Shown here one piece after another: positions 52,554 through 61,526 of a stretch of DNA of 64,000 bases. The notes below the pieces were generated by a model, which saw nothing but the letters and a program-made list of their open reading frames with translations, was not told the origin of the DNA and ran no database searches. The DNA comes from Mesorhizobium loti (lineage in GTDB: Bacteria > Pseudomonadota > Alphaproteobacteria > Rhizobiales > Rhizobiaceae): contig NZ_QGGH01000015.1 of the NCBI RefSeq assembly GCF_003148495.1, positions 60,113 through 124,112 of the forward strand, written 5' to 3'. The stretch's first letter is position 1, and every line of letters begins with the position of its first letter. The position numbers were made by a program, and so were the translations under genes.

Positions 52554-52600
52554 AGAGGGGTAAAATTGATTTGTTCGATGGCACCATCCACGCTATGGAT
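52554..52600 (-). promoter_or_regulatory. Nod-box (NodD binding site)
   Basis: Read on the minus strand: ATCCATAGCGTGGATG, then GTGCCATCGAACAAATCAAT and TTTACC. This follows the nod-box consensus ATCCAY-N4-GRATG, ATCNAAACAATC and ATTTTACC closely. It points to the RTX gene, whose ATG is about 150 bases downstream. Confidence 0.87.
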
Positions 52601-52680
52601 GAGCTATAGCGGAATGGGTACTGTCAACTTGGCGCCGGCGAGGCAAAGTTGCCGCGCGCAACTCACGTGGTACTGTCAAG

Positions 52681-53045
52681 TTGGCGAGAGGCGGCGATCT
52701 GTGGCACCGTCTCAATCCCTCCTGGGGCTTCCGCTATCCGGCCGAGATCGTCAATCAGGCCGTCTGGCTGTATCACTGCTTCAGCCTGAGCCTGCGTGAC
52801 GTTGAGCTGATTCTTGCCGGACGAGGTGTCGTGGTCAGCTACGAGACTATCCGTGAATGGAGCCTGCGCTTCGGGCGCGCCTATGCAAAGTTGCGGAACA
52901 GCCCTTCCGACCAGAGCACGTCAGCAAATTCCGGTCCGATGCCCTTGATGTCCAGCAACATCGCCGCGGAGGCGGGTGTTGCCGCGTCTCGTGCCTCAAC
53001 GATCCTATGGTGCCGCGAAACTTGAGATCCTGCCGGGCGTGGAGG
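52681..53045 (+). pseudogene. IS6-family transposase, N-terminal remnant with internal deletion
   Basis: WGFRYPAEIVNQAVWLYHCFSLSLRDVELILAGRGVVVSYETIREWSLRFGRAYAKLR is the N-terminal region of IS6 transposases. After some scrambled sequence a short piece YGAAKLEILPGVE from the catalytic half follows. A direct repeat GGTACTGTCAA-TTGGCG occurs twice just upstream (about 52617 and 52670). With the remnant at 47544 it flanks the secretion operon. Confidence 0.82.
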
Positions 53046-53159
53046 GCATGGACTGGACGCGCGTCAAGGCTGAACGGAGACGACGGCCGACCTCGGCCGG
53101 ATAGACCCGTGACCAGGTGAACTCAGGTGGTCGAAAGCGGGGCCTCGAATCGGGCAAAT

Positions 53160-53331
53160 GTGCTTCTGTCGAGCCATGACGCGCAGTGTTTCTGCCCTTC
53201 CCAACGATACCGGCACGCCGAAGGCGATGCTTGCGGCCGTGGCCTCGGAGAGGGCGGCCCAGTGGATCGCCGGCCGCGCTCAGCCGGACATAGCGCTCGT
53301 CAATATCCCAGAACCCAGCCTGACCTCGCAT
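53160..53331 (-). pseudogene. Possible IS5-family transposase start fragment
   Basis: MRGQAGFWDIDERYVRLSAAGDPL resembles the first residues of a transposase subgroup; after DPL no similarity remains. Only about 24 codons support it. Confidence 0.4.
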
Positions 53332-53394
53332 CCAACGCCTCCGTGCAAATCACCAGGCGAAGTGAATCAAAATGCGTTCTCGATTGCCAGGTTT

Positions 53395-53839
53395 TTCGAG
53401 GTGTCCAGTCGGAGGATGTCGATGCGGCACTCGCGGCTTGGGACGAAACTTTCCACATCGACCGCGACGACCTCGAGAGGCTGCTGCGGCAGGCCGATCT
53501 GCAGGCGATGGTGCGCTCGCATCGCACGCTGCTGTGCCGGAACATCATGTCCCGCGACGAGATCTCGGTACCGGAAAATGCCACCGCCGACGACGCCCGA
53601 AGCTGCTTCTCGACCGCAACATCCGCACCTTGCCGGTGATCGGTGCGGACGGCCGGCTGGCCGGCGCCGTTGGGCCCCGCGAGCTGACGCAGGCGACCGA
53701 AACGGTGAAGGGCTTGATGTCGAAGGCGGGCGTCGTTGTCGGTGCGGAGCGGCGCATCCTTGGCCTGATTACCCAGACCGACCTGCTGGCGGCGGCGGGG
53801 CGCCTGCAAACGGCAGACACAGGGCTTTCTGCGGCGTAA
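53395..53839 (+). pseudogene. CBS-domain protein (HPP-family C-terminal part), frameshifted
   Basis: Two frames together give DVDAALAAWDETFHIDRDDLERLLRQADLQAMVRSHRTLLCRNIMSRDEISVPENATADDAR, then a shift near 53598, then LLLDRNIRTLPVIGADGRLAGAVGPREL and GLITQTDLLAAAGRL. This is a paired CBS-domain region as found behind HPP membrane domains. The membrane part is missing. Confidence 0.72.
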
Positions 53840-54019
53840 AACATATTCTTGATTTGCTCAAATCTGAGCCCCCTTTTGCCGGAGTGGCACCCTGTTGCCG
53901 GATGCAACGCCTGTCCGAGAGATCGGGGCGCAGAGCGCCAAACCCGCAAGGGCGCTTCGAGCATGGGATGCCGCGTCGGACGCTATCGCTATGGGCGGGC
54001 ATGCGAGCGAAATCGAAAT

Positions 54020-54672
54020 GGTCGCCCGGCCCAGGGGTCAGAATTCTGGGTGTCGCGCTCACTGATGATCACAGTTGGGTTGTTTCCGCTGCCTGACCAG
54101 CGATCGGCATTTGCCCCGATTGTGGCCGGCGAAGCCGAAGTCGGCATGGCTGGTCCAACCGCAGCCTTCAGGATCTGCCGGTCCAGGGCAACCCCGTGAC
54201 GGTGAAGCTCCTGCTGAGCCGCTGGCGATGTGCACATCAGAAATGTGAGCGACAAAACGGCTTGCTCGGCCATAGCACGGGTGGACGTCCTGGCGAACGC
54301 CTCATGCAACGGCTCGGCATGAAGGTCAGGTGACGACACCATCCTGCGGCAACTGAAGCGGGATGCCGCGGTTACTCACCGCGCCTCCGAGATTCGGGCG
54401 GTTGGCATCGATGACTGGAGCTGGCGGCGAACGACGCTATACGGCACTATCATGGTTGATCTCGAGCGTCACTCGGTCGTCGACATTCTCGATGATCGAG
54501 TGTCGATAGCGCAGCCAGGTGGCTGCGGAATCATCCCTCCGTCGAGGTCGTCAGCCGAGACGGCTGCAGCCTGTATGCGCAGGCCGTCCGTGAAGGCGCA
54601 CCGCAGGCTCGCCAGGTGGCCGACGGGTTTCATCTGTCCAGAATCTTCGTATGGCAATCGAGGAACAGATGA
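54020..54672 (+). pseudogene. ISL3-family transposase remnant
   Basis: Recognisable ISL3 pieces in several frames: VALTDDHSWVVSAA, IGICPDCGRRSRSRHGWSNRSLQDLPVQG (zinc finger), VKLLLSRWRCAHQKCERQ, HSTGGRPGERLMQRLGM, and the catalytic start RAVGIDDWSWRRTTLYGTIMVDLERHSVVDIL, REGAPQARQVADGFHL. Internal deletions and frameshifts make it inactive. Confidence 0.8.
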
Positions 54673-54678
54673 GCCTTA

Positions 54679-55524
54679 GGTCGTGTGGACTCTTGGGATT
54701 CCCAAAGGTGAGCAAATCAGATTGAAGGCTGTCTTTTGGAAACAGCCATGGGTGTTCTCGATCGTCTGATTCTTTGCGACGACCAGTGGGGGCGGATGTC
54801 GGCCAACATCATCGGTGACGAACGGACGCGGGGTTTTTCGGGCCGCGACAATCGCATGTTCGTGGAAGCGGTGCTTTGGATCGTGCGCACGGGCTCGCCC
54901 TGGCGCGACCTGCCCGATGCGTTCGGGGACTGGAACAGCGTCTTCCGCCGTTTCAGCCGGTGGAGCCACAAGGGCGTCTGGTGGCGCATCTTCGCGTCGA
55001 TGTCGGACGATCCCGACTTCGAGTATCTGATCATCGATTCCACCATCATCCGCGCCCACCAGCACGCTCCGGGTGCCAAAAAAGGGGGTCTGAAGATCAG
55101 GCCCTTGGCCGTTCGCGCGGTGGCCTGAGCACCAAGATCTACATGGCCGTCCGAGGCCTTGGGTGCCCGGTGCGCTTTACCCTGACGGCCGGCCAACGCG
55201 GCGACTGCCCGCAAGCATACACCTTGATCGAGGGATTGCCCGCAAAGGTCGTCATGGCCGACGCCGCCTACGACGCCGATCCCCTGCGTCGGGAAATCGC
55301 AGACAAGGGCGCTATCGCCGTTATTCCCAACAACCCGTCACGCGCGCGCAAATACCCGATGACAAGCACCTTTATGCCCAACGTCATCTGATCGAATGCT
55401 GCTTCTCCAAGCTCAAGCAGTTCCGACGCGTCGCTACACGATTCGACAAGACAGCCAGAAACTATCTCGCCGTCGTCACCATCGCGGCAACGGTGCTCTG
55501 GCTAAGGTAAGTGTCCACACGACC
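54679..55524 (+). mobile_element. IS5-family (IS427-group) element with TA target duplication
   Basis: The terminal repeats are GGTCGTGTGGAC at the left and GTCCACACGACC at the right, each bordered by TA, the expected target duplication. The transposase reads MGVLDRLILCDDQWGRMSANIIGDERTRG, IIDSTIIRAHQHAPGAKKGG, a shift at the run AAAAAAGGGGG (the group's programmed frameshift site), then SRGGLSTKIYMAVRGLGCPVRFTLTAGQRGD. A second shift near 55360, before DKHLYAQRHLIECCFSKLKQFRRVATR, is not programmed, so this copy is probably dead. Size about 846 bases. Confidence 0.87.
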
Positions 55525-55526
55525 TA

Positions 55527-56214
55527 GTGGACGTGCTTCAGGAAGCCCCATCCTGTCCGAGGACGCTATTGTCGACGCTGCGACACTTCGCCGGCGTGCC
55601 CGTCTCGCGCAGAGACAGTCTCGCCAGGAGATATTCGAGATGCTCCACGCCTTACGCTGCTAGCTTACGCCACCTCCCAAGGCGAACCCGGCTCGGCAGC
55701 GAGCTCAGTCTCTGCCGGGCATGCCTTTTTAGACGTACTCGCGTTCAGAACTTCAAATTGGGCGGCGTATTGCCCGGCTGAAGAGGATTGCGTCGAATGA
55801 AATATGAGGCCGTTTCGAGGGCTCTCCGATGGCACCTGGCCGGAGCGCGAAGGGAGCGTTGCTGTGCCCATGCGGGTGGGTTCACGCTAAGCGTGTTCGT
55901 CGACATCCGACAATTGTGTCGGCTTGTCGGTTTGACGACACAGCCATGTTTGGCCGGCGCCTTGGACGTTTTGGCTAAGCCGCTGAAAGCAAACATACAA
56001 TGCCTTCCCTGTCGCCGTCATAGGAAGAGCGAAGAGATGGCTCGGCAAAATTGAAGGACGGAAGATCACAGATTTGTTGCGAATGAACACGTTGGCCGCT
56101 GGCGGCCATGCGTCTGCGGCTAGAGCCTCCGTGGGGCTTGAAGATGCGGCGAGGGACTGCAGTACGCGTGTCGATCACATGATTTGCTGGCGGGTCCAAC
56201 AAGGGGCGTTGTAG
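55527..56214. other. Intergenic region upstream of the exported protein and protease genes
   Basis: About 690 bases. No gene I can support; an open frame at 55788-56054 has no known family. At 55925-55940 the sequence TGTCGGTTTGACGACA is a perfect inverted repeat (TGTCG/CGACA) and fits the NifA pattern TGT-N10-ACA, but no sigma-54 promoter stands at a suitable distance. Confidence 0.5.
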
Positions 56215-56778
56215 ATGTGCATACGGTTGGCGGCGGGTTACGTCCTGTTCGTGATGGCATTCTTCGTCAGCGCTATGACTGCGAACGGACAGGAGACCAG
56301 CCTTATCGGCATTTATCAAGGTTCGGGGCTAACCGCGGCCGCCAACCATCTGGGACAAGGCGGATACGAGCTGTCGGGTGGTACCAAAGTGTCTTTCGAC
56401 AAGTGGTACCATAGCAAATGGATCGACATGCGATTTGAAATGTTGACGCAGCTCTCGGATGATTTCGGCCTGCTCTGGGGCGCGAGCACCGGCCAACATG
56501 CCGAAAAGGTCCGAATCGACCCGGGTGTGAAACTCGGCTTTATTCTGCAAAAGCGACCGACACCGTCCACGCCACTTTCTCTCACCGTCAGTTCGATTTT
56601 GGGTGGGAACCTGACGGAACGACCGTGCACGGCTGACTACGGCCCCGTCGGCGGCTTCCAGACAGTGAATTGCCGTCTGGCCGCGTCGCAACTCCGGCCT
56701 GCGGACACGTTGAAATATATGGCAAACATCAATCCAAGCCGATTGAAACTCGATCTCCGGTTCAGGGGTGAATTCTAG
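56215..56778 (+). CDS. Exported protein of unknown function, possible outer-membrane barrel
   Basis: A 187-residue protein with a signal peptide (hydrophobic VLFVMAFFVSAMTANG, cleavage near residue 25). The mature part alternates polar and hydrophobic residues, with LGQGGYELSGGTKVSFDKW and KLDLRFRGEF, and ends in phenylalanine as outer-membrane proteins do. Only two cysteines occur in the mature part, possibly a disulfide. No family recognised. A subtilase gene follows 33 bases downstream, so the two probably work together. Confidence 0.65.
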   Translation: MCIRLAAGYVLFVMAFFVSAMTANGQETSLIGIYQGSGLTAAANHLGQGGYELSGGTKVSFDKWYHSKWIDMRFEMLTQLSDDFGLLWGASTGQHAEKVRIDPGVKLGFILQKRPTPSTPLSLTVSSILGGNLTERPCTADYGPVGGFQTVNCRLAASQLRPADTLKYMANINPSRLKLDLRFRGEF

Positions 56779-56811
56779 AGATAGTGAAAGGCATAGGCGG
56801 TACATTTCGTG

Positions 56812-57798
56812 ATGAAGAACAATCCAGACAGGAAGTCTATTATGCACAAAACACAATCGTTCCCGGTAGGACTCGTTGCCGGTCTTGTCGTGTGCCTGTT
56901 CGCGGCACCCGGTTTTGCTGGTGATCTCGATGCGGGGGTCAGCGGCAAAGGGAGGGCCGGGACGCCAACCACGGAAAGCAGTAGCTCGGGCTGCCCACAA
57001 AATGCCGACGGGACCTTTTGCTGGATGAGCCCGGATATTGGTGAAGCATGGGCATCGGGCTATACCGGTTCCGGGGTATCGGTGACTGTCGTAGATGACT
57101 TCATGGTACAGGGCCTAGTCGATGCAGATCTCGGTCGCGGTACGCAGAGGCTGCGACATGGGGAATGGGTCGCGGAAAGTGCCGGCATGGTGGCCCCTGG
57201 TGCAAACATGTTCAAGCATGACTTTTCCGACGAGTCTTCGATCAGGCTGCAGGATGGCCTCAATGTCATCAATGTGAGCTACAGCGTTACGCAGCCCCTG
57301 AGTCAGCATCCGCTCGAGCAGTTTGTCGATGCGCCCCGGGTGGGTACTGCTGTCGTCACACAGGCTGCCGGCAACGACCGCATCGCAATAGGTGCCCCGA
57401 AAGAAGGGGATGTCGATGAGCTAGCTGTCGGGCTGATCGGGGCGCCATCGGCAATCTTTGTTGGTGCGCTCGACCACAATGGCACTTCCGGGAACAAGGC
57501 AGGGCTGGCCCGATATTCGAATTATGCCGGCTCAAACCCTGAGGTGCAGAACCAGTTCCTAACCGTGGGGGTCGAGGGTGACAAGACTGGCCTATACGGC
57601 ACGTCTTATGCGGCACCTGTGATCTCGGGCTATGCTGCCATCCTCGGCAGCAAGTTCACATCGGCAACGCCCACGCAAGTCACAAATCAGTTGCTGGATA
57701 CCGCTAGGACCGACACGCTCGTCAACTACAATCCGGCGACTTACGGCCGCGGCGAGGCCAGCCTTTCGAGGGCATTGGCACCCGTTTCGATCAGGTAG
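56812..57798 (+). CDS. Exported subtilisin-like serine protease (S8 family)
   Basis: A 328-residue protein. The signal segment is FPVGLVAGLVVCLFAAPGFAG. The S8 triad is complete: Asp95 (VTVVDD), His116 (RHGEWVAESAG) and Ser265 (GTSYAAP), with oxyanion Asn188 (QAAGN). Asp and His are only 21 residues apart, fewer than usual, so a loop is shortened. The ATG at 56812 follows AGGCGG. No propeptide domain is obvious. Likely an exported protease with unknown target. Confidence 0.87.
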   Translation: MKNNPDRKSIMHKTQSFPVGLVAGLVVCLFAAPGFAGDLDAGVSGKGRAGTPTTESSSSGCPQNADGTFCWMSPDIGEAWASGYTGSGVSVTVVDDFMVQGLVDADLGRGTQRLRHGEWVAESAGMVAPGANMFKHDFSDESSIRLQDGLNVINVSYSVTQPLSQHPLEQFVDAPRVGTAVVTQAAGNDRIAIGAPKEGDVDELAVGLIGAPSAIFVGALDHNGTSGNKAGLARYSNYAGSNPEVQNQFLTVGVEGDKTGLYGTSYAAPVISGYAAILGSKFTSATPTQVTNQLLDTARTDTLVNYNPATYGRGEASLSRALAPVSIR

Positions 57799-58144
57799 AC
57801 GAGCCCTTCGATCGAGCAGCTGAAATTTCTGTGAGGCGTTGAGCGCCACAAAAATCGCCTCCCAGAATTCGCCTCAGCAAGTGTGCGGTTCTGCCGATCC
57901 AATCGCAAACAAGAGCCACTGCGTTTTTATCGAAGCATGTTGCTTTGGCGGTCTGGCTGCGCTCGCAAAGCTGGCAAAAACGCAGATGCCGACCGCGTGT
58001 CGTCTTTGGTCCTAGGGGTGGTCGCCTCATCGCAGCATGCCGGCATGTGGATCGCTTCGTTTCAATCGCAAGGAAAGCGCTGGAAATCCCCAATTCTCTG
58101 ATGGGAGGTCGAAGAGCGCGGCCGACCAATCCAAGCAGCGCTTA
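57799..58144. other. Intergenic region before the acdS promoter
   Basis: No gene seen. I found no exact TGT-N10-ACA site in this stretch, although acdS of Mesorhizobium loti is known to depend on NifA. Confidence 0.5.
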
Positions 58145-58160
58145 TGGAACGAGTTTTGCG
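58145..58160 (+). promoter_or_regulatory. Sigma-54 promoter of acdS
   Basis: TGGAACGAGTTTTGCG differs from TGGCACG-N4-TTGC at one base. GG and GC are correctly placed; the predicted start is near 58171, 27 bases before the acdS ATG. Confidence 0.75.
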
Positions 58161-58197
58161 TGGCTATTTCAGCTGAATGATCATCGCCGGAGAGAAT

Positions 58198-59211
58198 ATG
58201 CTGGAAAAATTCGAGCGTTACCCGCTCACCTTTGGACTCACACCCATCGAGAAGCTCGACCGGCTCGGCAAGCATCTGGGCGGCAATGTGGAAATCTACG
58301 CCAAACGCGAGGACTGCAACTCTGGTCTGGCGTTCGGCGGCAACAAGCTGCGCAAGCTCGAATACATCATCCCCGACGCGATCGCGTCGGATGCCGATAC
58401 CCTCGTCACCATCGGCGGCGTGCAGTCCAACCACACGCGGATGGTCGCCGCCGTTGCCGCCAAGATCGGCATGAAATGTCTCCTGGTCCAGGAGAGCTGG
58501 GTTCCACATGAGGATGTGGTCTACGACCGGGTCGGCAACATTCTCTTGAGCCGCATCTTGGGCGCAGAGGTGCGCCTGGTCGACGAAGGCTTTGACATCG
58601 GCATCCGGCACAGTTGGGAAAAAGCGCTCTATGAGGTCAAGGCAAGGGGCGGCAGGCCCTATGCGATACCGGCCGGGGCGTCTGTTCACCCGAATGGAGG
58701 CCTCGGCTATGTGGGGTTCGCGGAGGAAGTGCGCGCCCAGGAGGAACAACTTGGGTTTGCCTTCGACTACATGGTCGTTTGCACGGTCACCGGTTCAACG
58801 CATGCCGGCATGCTCGTCGGATTCGCCAAGGACGGTCGGCAGCGCAACGTGATCGGTATCGATGCCTCTGCTACCCCGGCCAAGACCAAGGCGCAGGTGC
58901 TTAGCATTGCCCGACATACAGCGACCCTCGTCGAGCTCGGATCGGAACTTGCCGAGGATGACGTGGTGTTGATCGAGGACTACGCGCACCCGCGGTACGG
59001 CATTCCATCCGAGAAAACTAAGGAGGCGATCCGTCTGTGTGCGCGGCTCGAGGGTATGATTACCGATCCCGTCTATGAGGGCAAATCGATGCAAGGGCTG
59101 ATCGACCTCGTCCAAAAAGGCTTTTTTCCAGAGGGCTCGAGGATACTTTACGCGCATCTCGGCGGCGCGCCGGCCATCAACGGTTATGGCTACACCTTTC
59201 GCAATGGCTGA
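58198..59211 (+). CDS. acdS: 1-Aminocyclopropane-1-carboxylate (ACC) deaminase
   Basis: A 337-residue fold-type II PLP enzyme, standard length. PLP lysine in AFGGNKLRKLEY, catalytic serine in GGVQSNHTRM, the glutamate in DPVYEGKSMQG and the leucine in LYAHLGGAP separate it from D-cysteine desulfhydrase. It breaks down the plant ethylene precursor ACC to ammonia and 2-oxobutyrate, favouring nodulation. ATG at 58198 follows CGGAGAGA. Preceded by a sigma-54 promoter, in line with the known nodule expression of Mesorhizobium acdS. Confidence 0.97.
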   Translation: MLEKFERYPLTFGLTPIEKLDRLGKHLGGNVEIYAKREDCNSGLAFGGNKLRKLEYIIPDAIASDADTLVTIGGVQSNHTRMVAAVAAKIGMKCLLVQESWVPHEDVVYDRVGNILLSRILGAEVRLVDEGFDIGIRHSWEKALYEVKARGGRPYAIPAGASVHPNGGLGYVGFAEEVRAQEEQLGFAFDYMVVCTVTGSTHAGMLVGFAKDGRQRNVIGIDASATPAKTKAQVLSIARHTATLVELGSELAEDDVVLIEDYAHPRYGIPSEKTKEAIRLCARLEGMITDPVYEGKSMQGLIDLVQKGFFPEGSRILYAHLGGAPAINGYGYTFRNG

Positions 59212-59901
59212 TGCTCGACAGATCTCCACGTGCTGTGCCTGCCGTAACAGCGCTGCGCCAAGTTTGACCGAAGGCCCGTTGGCAAACTCGGCGGGCAGTT
59301 GTTAACTGCCGCCACGACGTGGGGTCGTGGTGCTGGCATGCTTGGCAGCATTTGCCTGTGCTCAATGTGTCCTGGAGCCGCATAAGAAGGGAGAAGACAT
59401 GGCCATTTGACTTTTTTGTCATTTTGCGATGCGGCGATAATCGCCGTAAATTTGATAAATTGTAAGCCACCGAAGATGTCGCGCAGGCGCGGAGGTATCT
59501 ACTTGAGCAGGTATGGAAGCTGTGACCAAGCGTGCTCGAGCGGGTCGTCGTCGGCGAGCACATAGAGGGACACCCCCAGCGCAGTGGTGAGCTGGGCCAA
59601 GCATGGCGAGGGAAGAGCCGTCCCCCGCGAGCGTGACAGCATGCAGTCGGTATTGGTTTAAAGAGGTCATACCTATTGCGAGCGTCGACGAGACCATCGT
59701 CCCTTCCACAATTTTGACCGAAACGGCGCGTCCAGCCGGCGCTTTGCCTTCGGGCGGGTTGGTCCACCTGGCCCTTTTCGCACTACGTGCGGAGGGGATT
59801 GGGGGCTACGACGGCGCTGAGCCGCTCTATACGGAGGGGCGCGCGCGAGGCGAGGCGACGATGAGGTCGAGTTGTCCCCCCGATCGCCTCTACGTAGCTC
59901 T
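59212..59901. other. Degenerate region
   Basis: About 690 bases without an intact gene. On the minus strand around 59490-59640 the segment LAQLTTALGVSLYVLADDDPLEHAW has the look of the end of an XRE-type regulator; too short to name. Confidence 0.45.
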
Positions 59902-60121
59902 AAGTGTCGATAGATACATATCGGCCTGTTTCTCGATCTTCGATACAGAGGGCTGGTTGATCTTGAGGGTCGAGGCAATCTCTGCCTGAGCCTCCCCAGC
60001 AGCACGGCGCAGCTCGCCGAGGCTCTCGAACTCCGTCCTTTAACTCTTCGAAACGTGCGTCGACACGCTCCCGACGCTCCTCAGGGAGGGCTGCGATCAG
60101 GTCATCAAGCTTGCGTTCCAT
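59902..60121 (-). pseudogene. XRE-family antitoxin-like regulator, frameshifted
   Basis: MERKLDDLIAALPEERRERVDARFEELKD, then a one-base shift, then ESLGELRRAAGEAQAEIASTLKINQPSVSKIEKQADMYLSTL with the helix-turn-helix QAEIASTLKINQPSVSKIE. This is the antitoxin of a RelE/HigB-like pair; no toxin gene is adjacent. An IstB remnant adjoins its start. Confidence 0.75.
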
Positions 60122-60241
60122 CAGCTCTTCTAGCCGCCGCCCGGCGGTGGGCCCTTGATGGCATTTGTCCAATGGCGTGTTGATTGGTGGGAACGGGAAG
60201 TCGCATCTGGCCATTGCCATCGGGCGCGCATCCGCGACAGC

Positions 60242-60426
60242 GGGCGCGGCCGCTTCTTCGACGGGATAACGACCGCACTGCTCGAGCCTCTCACGCATCA
60301 TTGCGAGATCATCGAAATCGGACATGAATCCTGGCGCTCCAAGAACCGCGCCTGATCAACACATCGCCCAAGACGATCCGCGCTCGCCGGCTTCGCAACC
60401 CGGACCAGCTCCGCCCGGCGAGCGCT
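60242..60426 (+). pseudogene. IS21 IstB C-terminal remnant and right-end sequence
   Basis: GITTALLEPLTHHCEIIEIGHESWRSKNRA to a stop at 60355 is the IstB C-terminus. The sequence from about 60388 to 60426 (GGCTTCGCAACCCGGACCAG, then CTCCGCCCGGCGAGCGCT) matches that at 47315-47353. A remnant different from the complete IS21 at 60669. Confidence 0.65.
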
Positions 60427-60668
60427 AAACGCGATGCGCTGCCGCCAATTTTTACCGGGATATTCGCTGCGGCCAAGCAAGAGGACATCTTCTCAAAAAA
60501 GCAAAACTGGGCTCATTATCGATGTAGCACCGCCAAAGTGCTCTACTGGGTGCATTTGCAGAGCGCGATTGACGAGTACTGGGAGGGTTTTGCGCCGAGC
60601 TGGAACGGTCCGTGCAGTCCAAAATGCGTTCATAGGAAATATGATCACTTGGCGAAAACGGCTGTTTG
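60427..60668. other. Unassigned sequence left of the IS21 element
   Basis: No supported gene. The minus strand reads NRALQMHPVEHFGGATSI and the plus strand VLYWVHLQSAIDEYWEGFAPSWNG in overlapping frames; neither is recognised. Confidence 0.4.
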
Positions 60669-60722
60669 TGTCAAGCGAAGTGAGGATTTGACCCCTTTGG
60701 CGAAGTGAGGAACTGACCCCCT

Positions 60723-61526
60723 TCACTGGTTTGCTGTTTCGTTTGGTTCAACCGTCGGTCCGGTCTTCTGCAGAAGGCCGGACCGACGCTTTTCGCGGAG
60801 ACGGTAGCTGTCGCCGCGGATGGTGATCACCGTGGAGTGGTGAAGCAGGCGGTCCAGGATCGCCGTGGCCACAACGGGGTCGCCAAAAACACTTCCCCAT
60901 TCGCCCACGGAGCGGTTGGAGGTGATCAGGATCGATCCCTTCTCGTAGCGCCGTGACACGAGTTGGAAGAACAGGTGGGCGGCATTGGCCTCGAAGGGCA
61001 GATAGCCCAGTTCGTCGATGATGAGCAGTTTCGGTCGCGACAGGATCGCCAACTGCTTGTCGAGCGAGCCGTCGCTGTGGGCCTTGGCCAGCGTCGCCAC
61101 CAACGTAGCAGCCGTGATGAACTGCACGTTGTAATTCTGGCGGATCGCCTCGCGGCCGAGGGCCACGGCCAGATGGGTCTTGCCCGTGCCGGGCGGGCCG
61201 AGGAACAAAAGCGTGTCGCCGTGCGCAATCCAGCGGCAGGTGGCGAGTTCCCTGATCTGCCCCTGATCGAGCGATGGCTGGGCGTCGAAGTCGAAGCCGT
61301 CCAGCTCGCGCACGAAGGGGAACTGGGCGATCTTGCTCGACATGGAGATGCGCCGCTCGTCGCGCCGGGCGATCTCGCGCGACACCAGGAAGCCCAGGGC
61401 CTCGCGTAACGTCATCTTCGAGCGGGCAGCTTCGTCCAGCAACGTGTCGAGCTGGTCGCGGATCGCCGTCAGCTTCAGCCGATCGAGCGTTGCGATGAGC
61501 CTGTCATGATCCACGTTCGTCATCAC
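60723..61526 (-). CDS. istB: IS21 helper ATPase IstB
   Basis: A 267-residue AAA+ ATPase with Walker A GPPGTGKTH, Walker B LLIIDELGYLPF and sensor region ILITSNRSVGEWG. It regulates IstA strand transfer and target choice. Its start overlaps the IstA stop as TGATG. Appears intact. Confidence 0.95.
   Translation of the reverse strand: MMTNVDHDRLIATLDRLKLTAIRDQLDTLLDEAARSKMTLREALGFLVSREIARRDERRISMSSKIAQFPFVRELDGFDFDAQPSLDQGQIRELATCRWIAHGDTLLFLGPPGTGKTHLAVALGREAIRQNYNVQFITAATLVATLAKAHSDGSLDKQLAILSRPKLLIIDELGYLPFEANAAHLFFQLVSRRYEKGSILITSNRSVGEWGSVFGDPVVATAILDRLLHHSTVITIRGDSYRLREKRRSGLLQKTGPTVEPNETANQ

Noticed and set aside
55910..55945. A tts-box (type III secretion regulator site) around GTCGGCTTGTCGGTTTGACG
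   Set aside because: The first half resembles the consensus but the GAAAG core is absent, and no type III genes are nearby.
55950..55966. TGGCCGGCGCCTTGGA as a sigma-54 promoter
   Set aside because: Three mismatches to the consensus, including the -12 GC, and only 10 bases from the NifA-like palindrome, too close for an enhancer.
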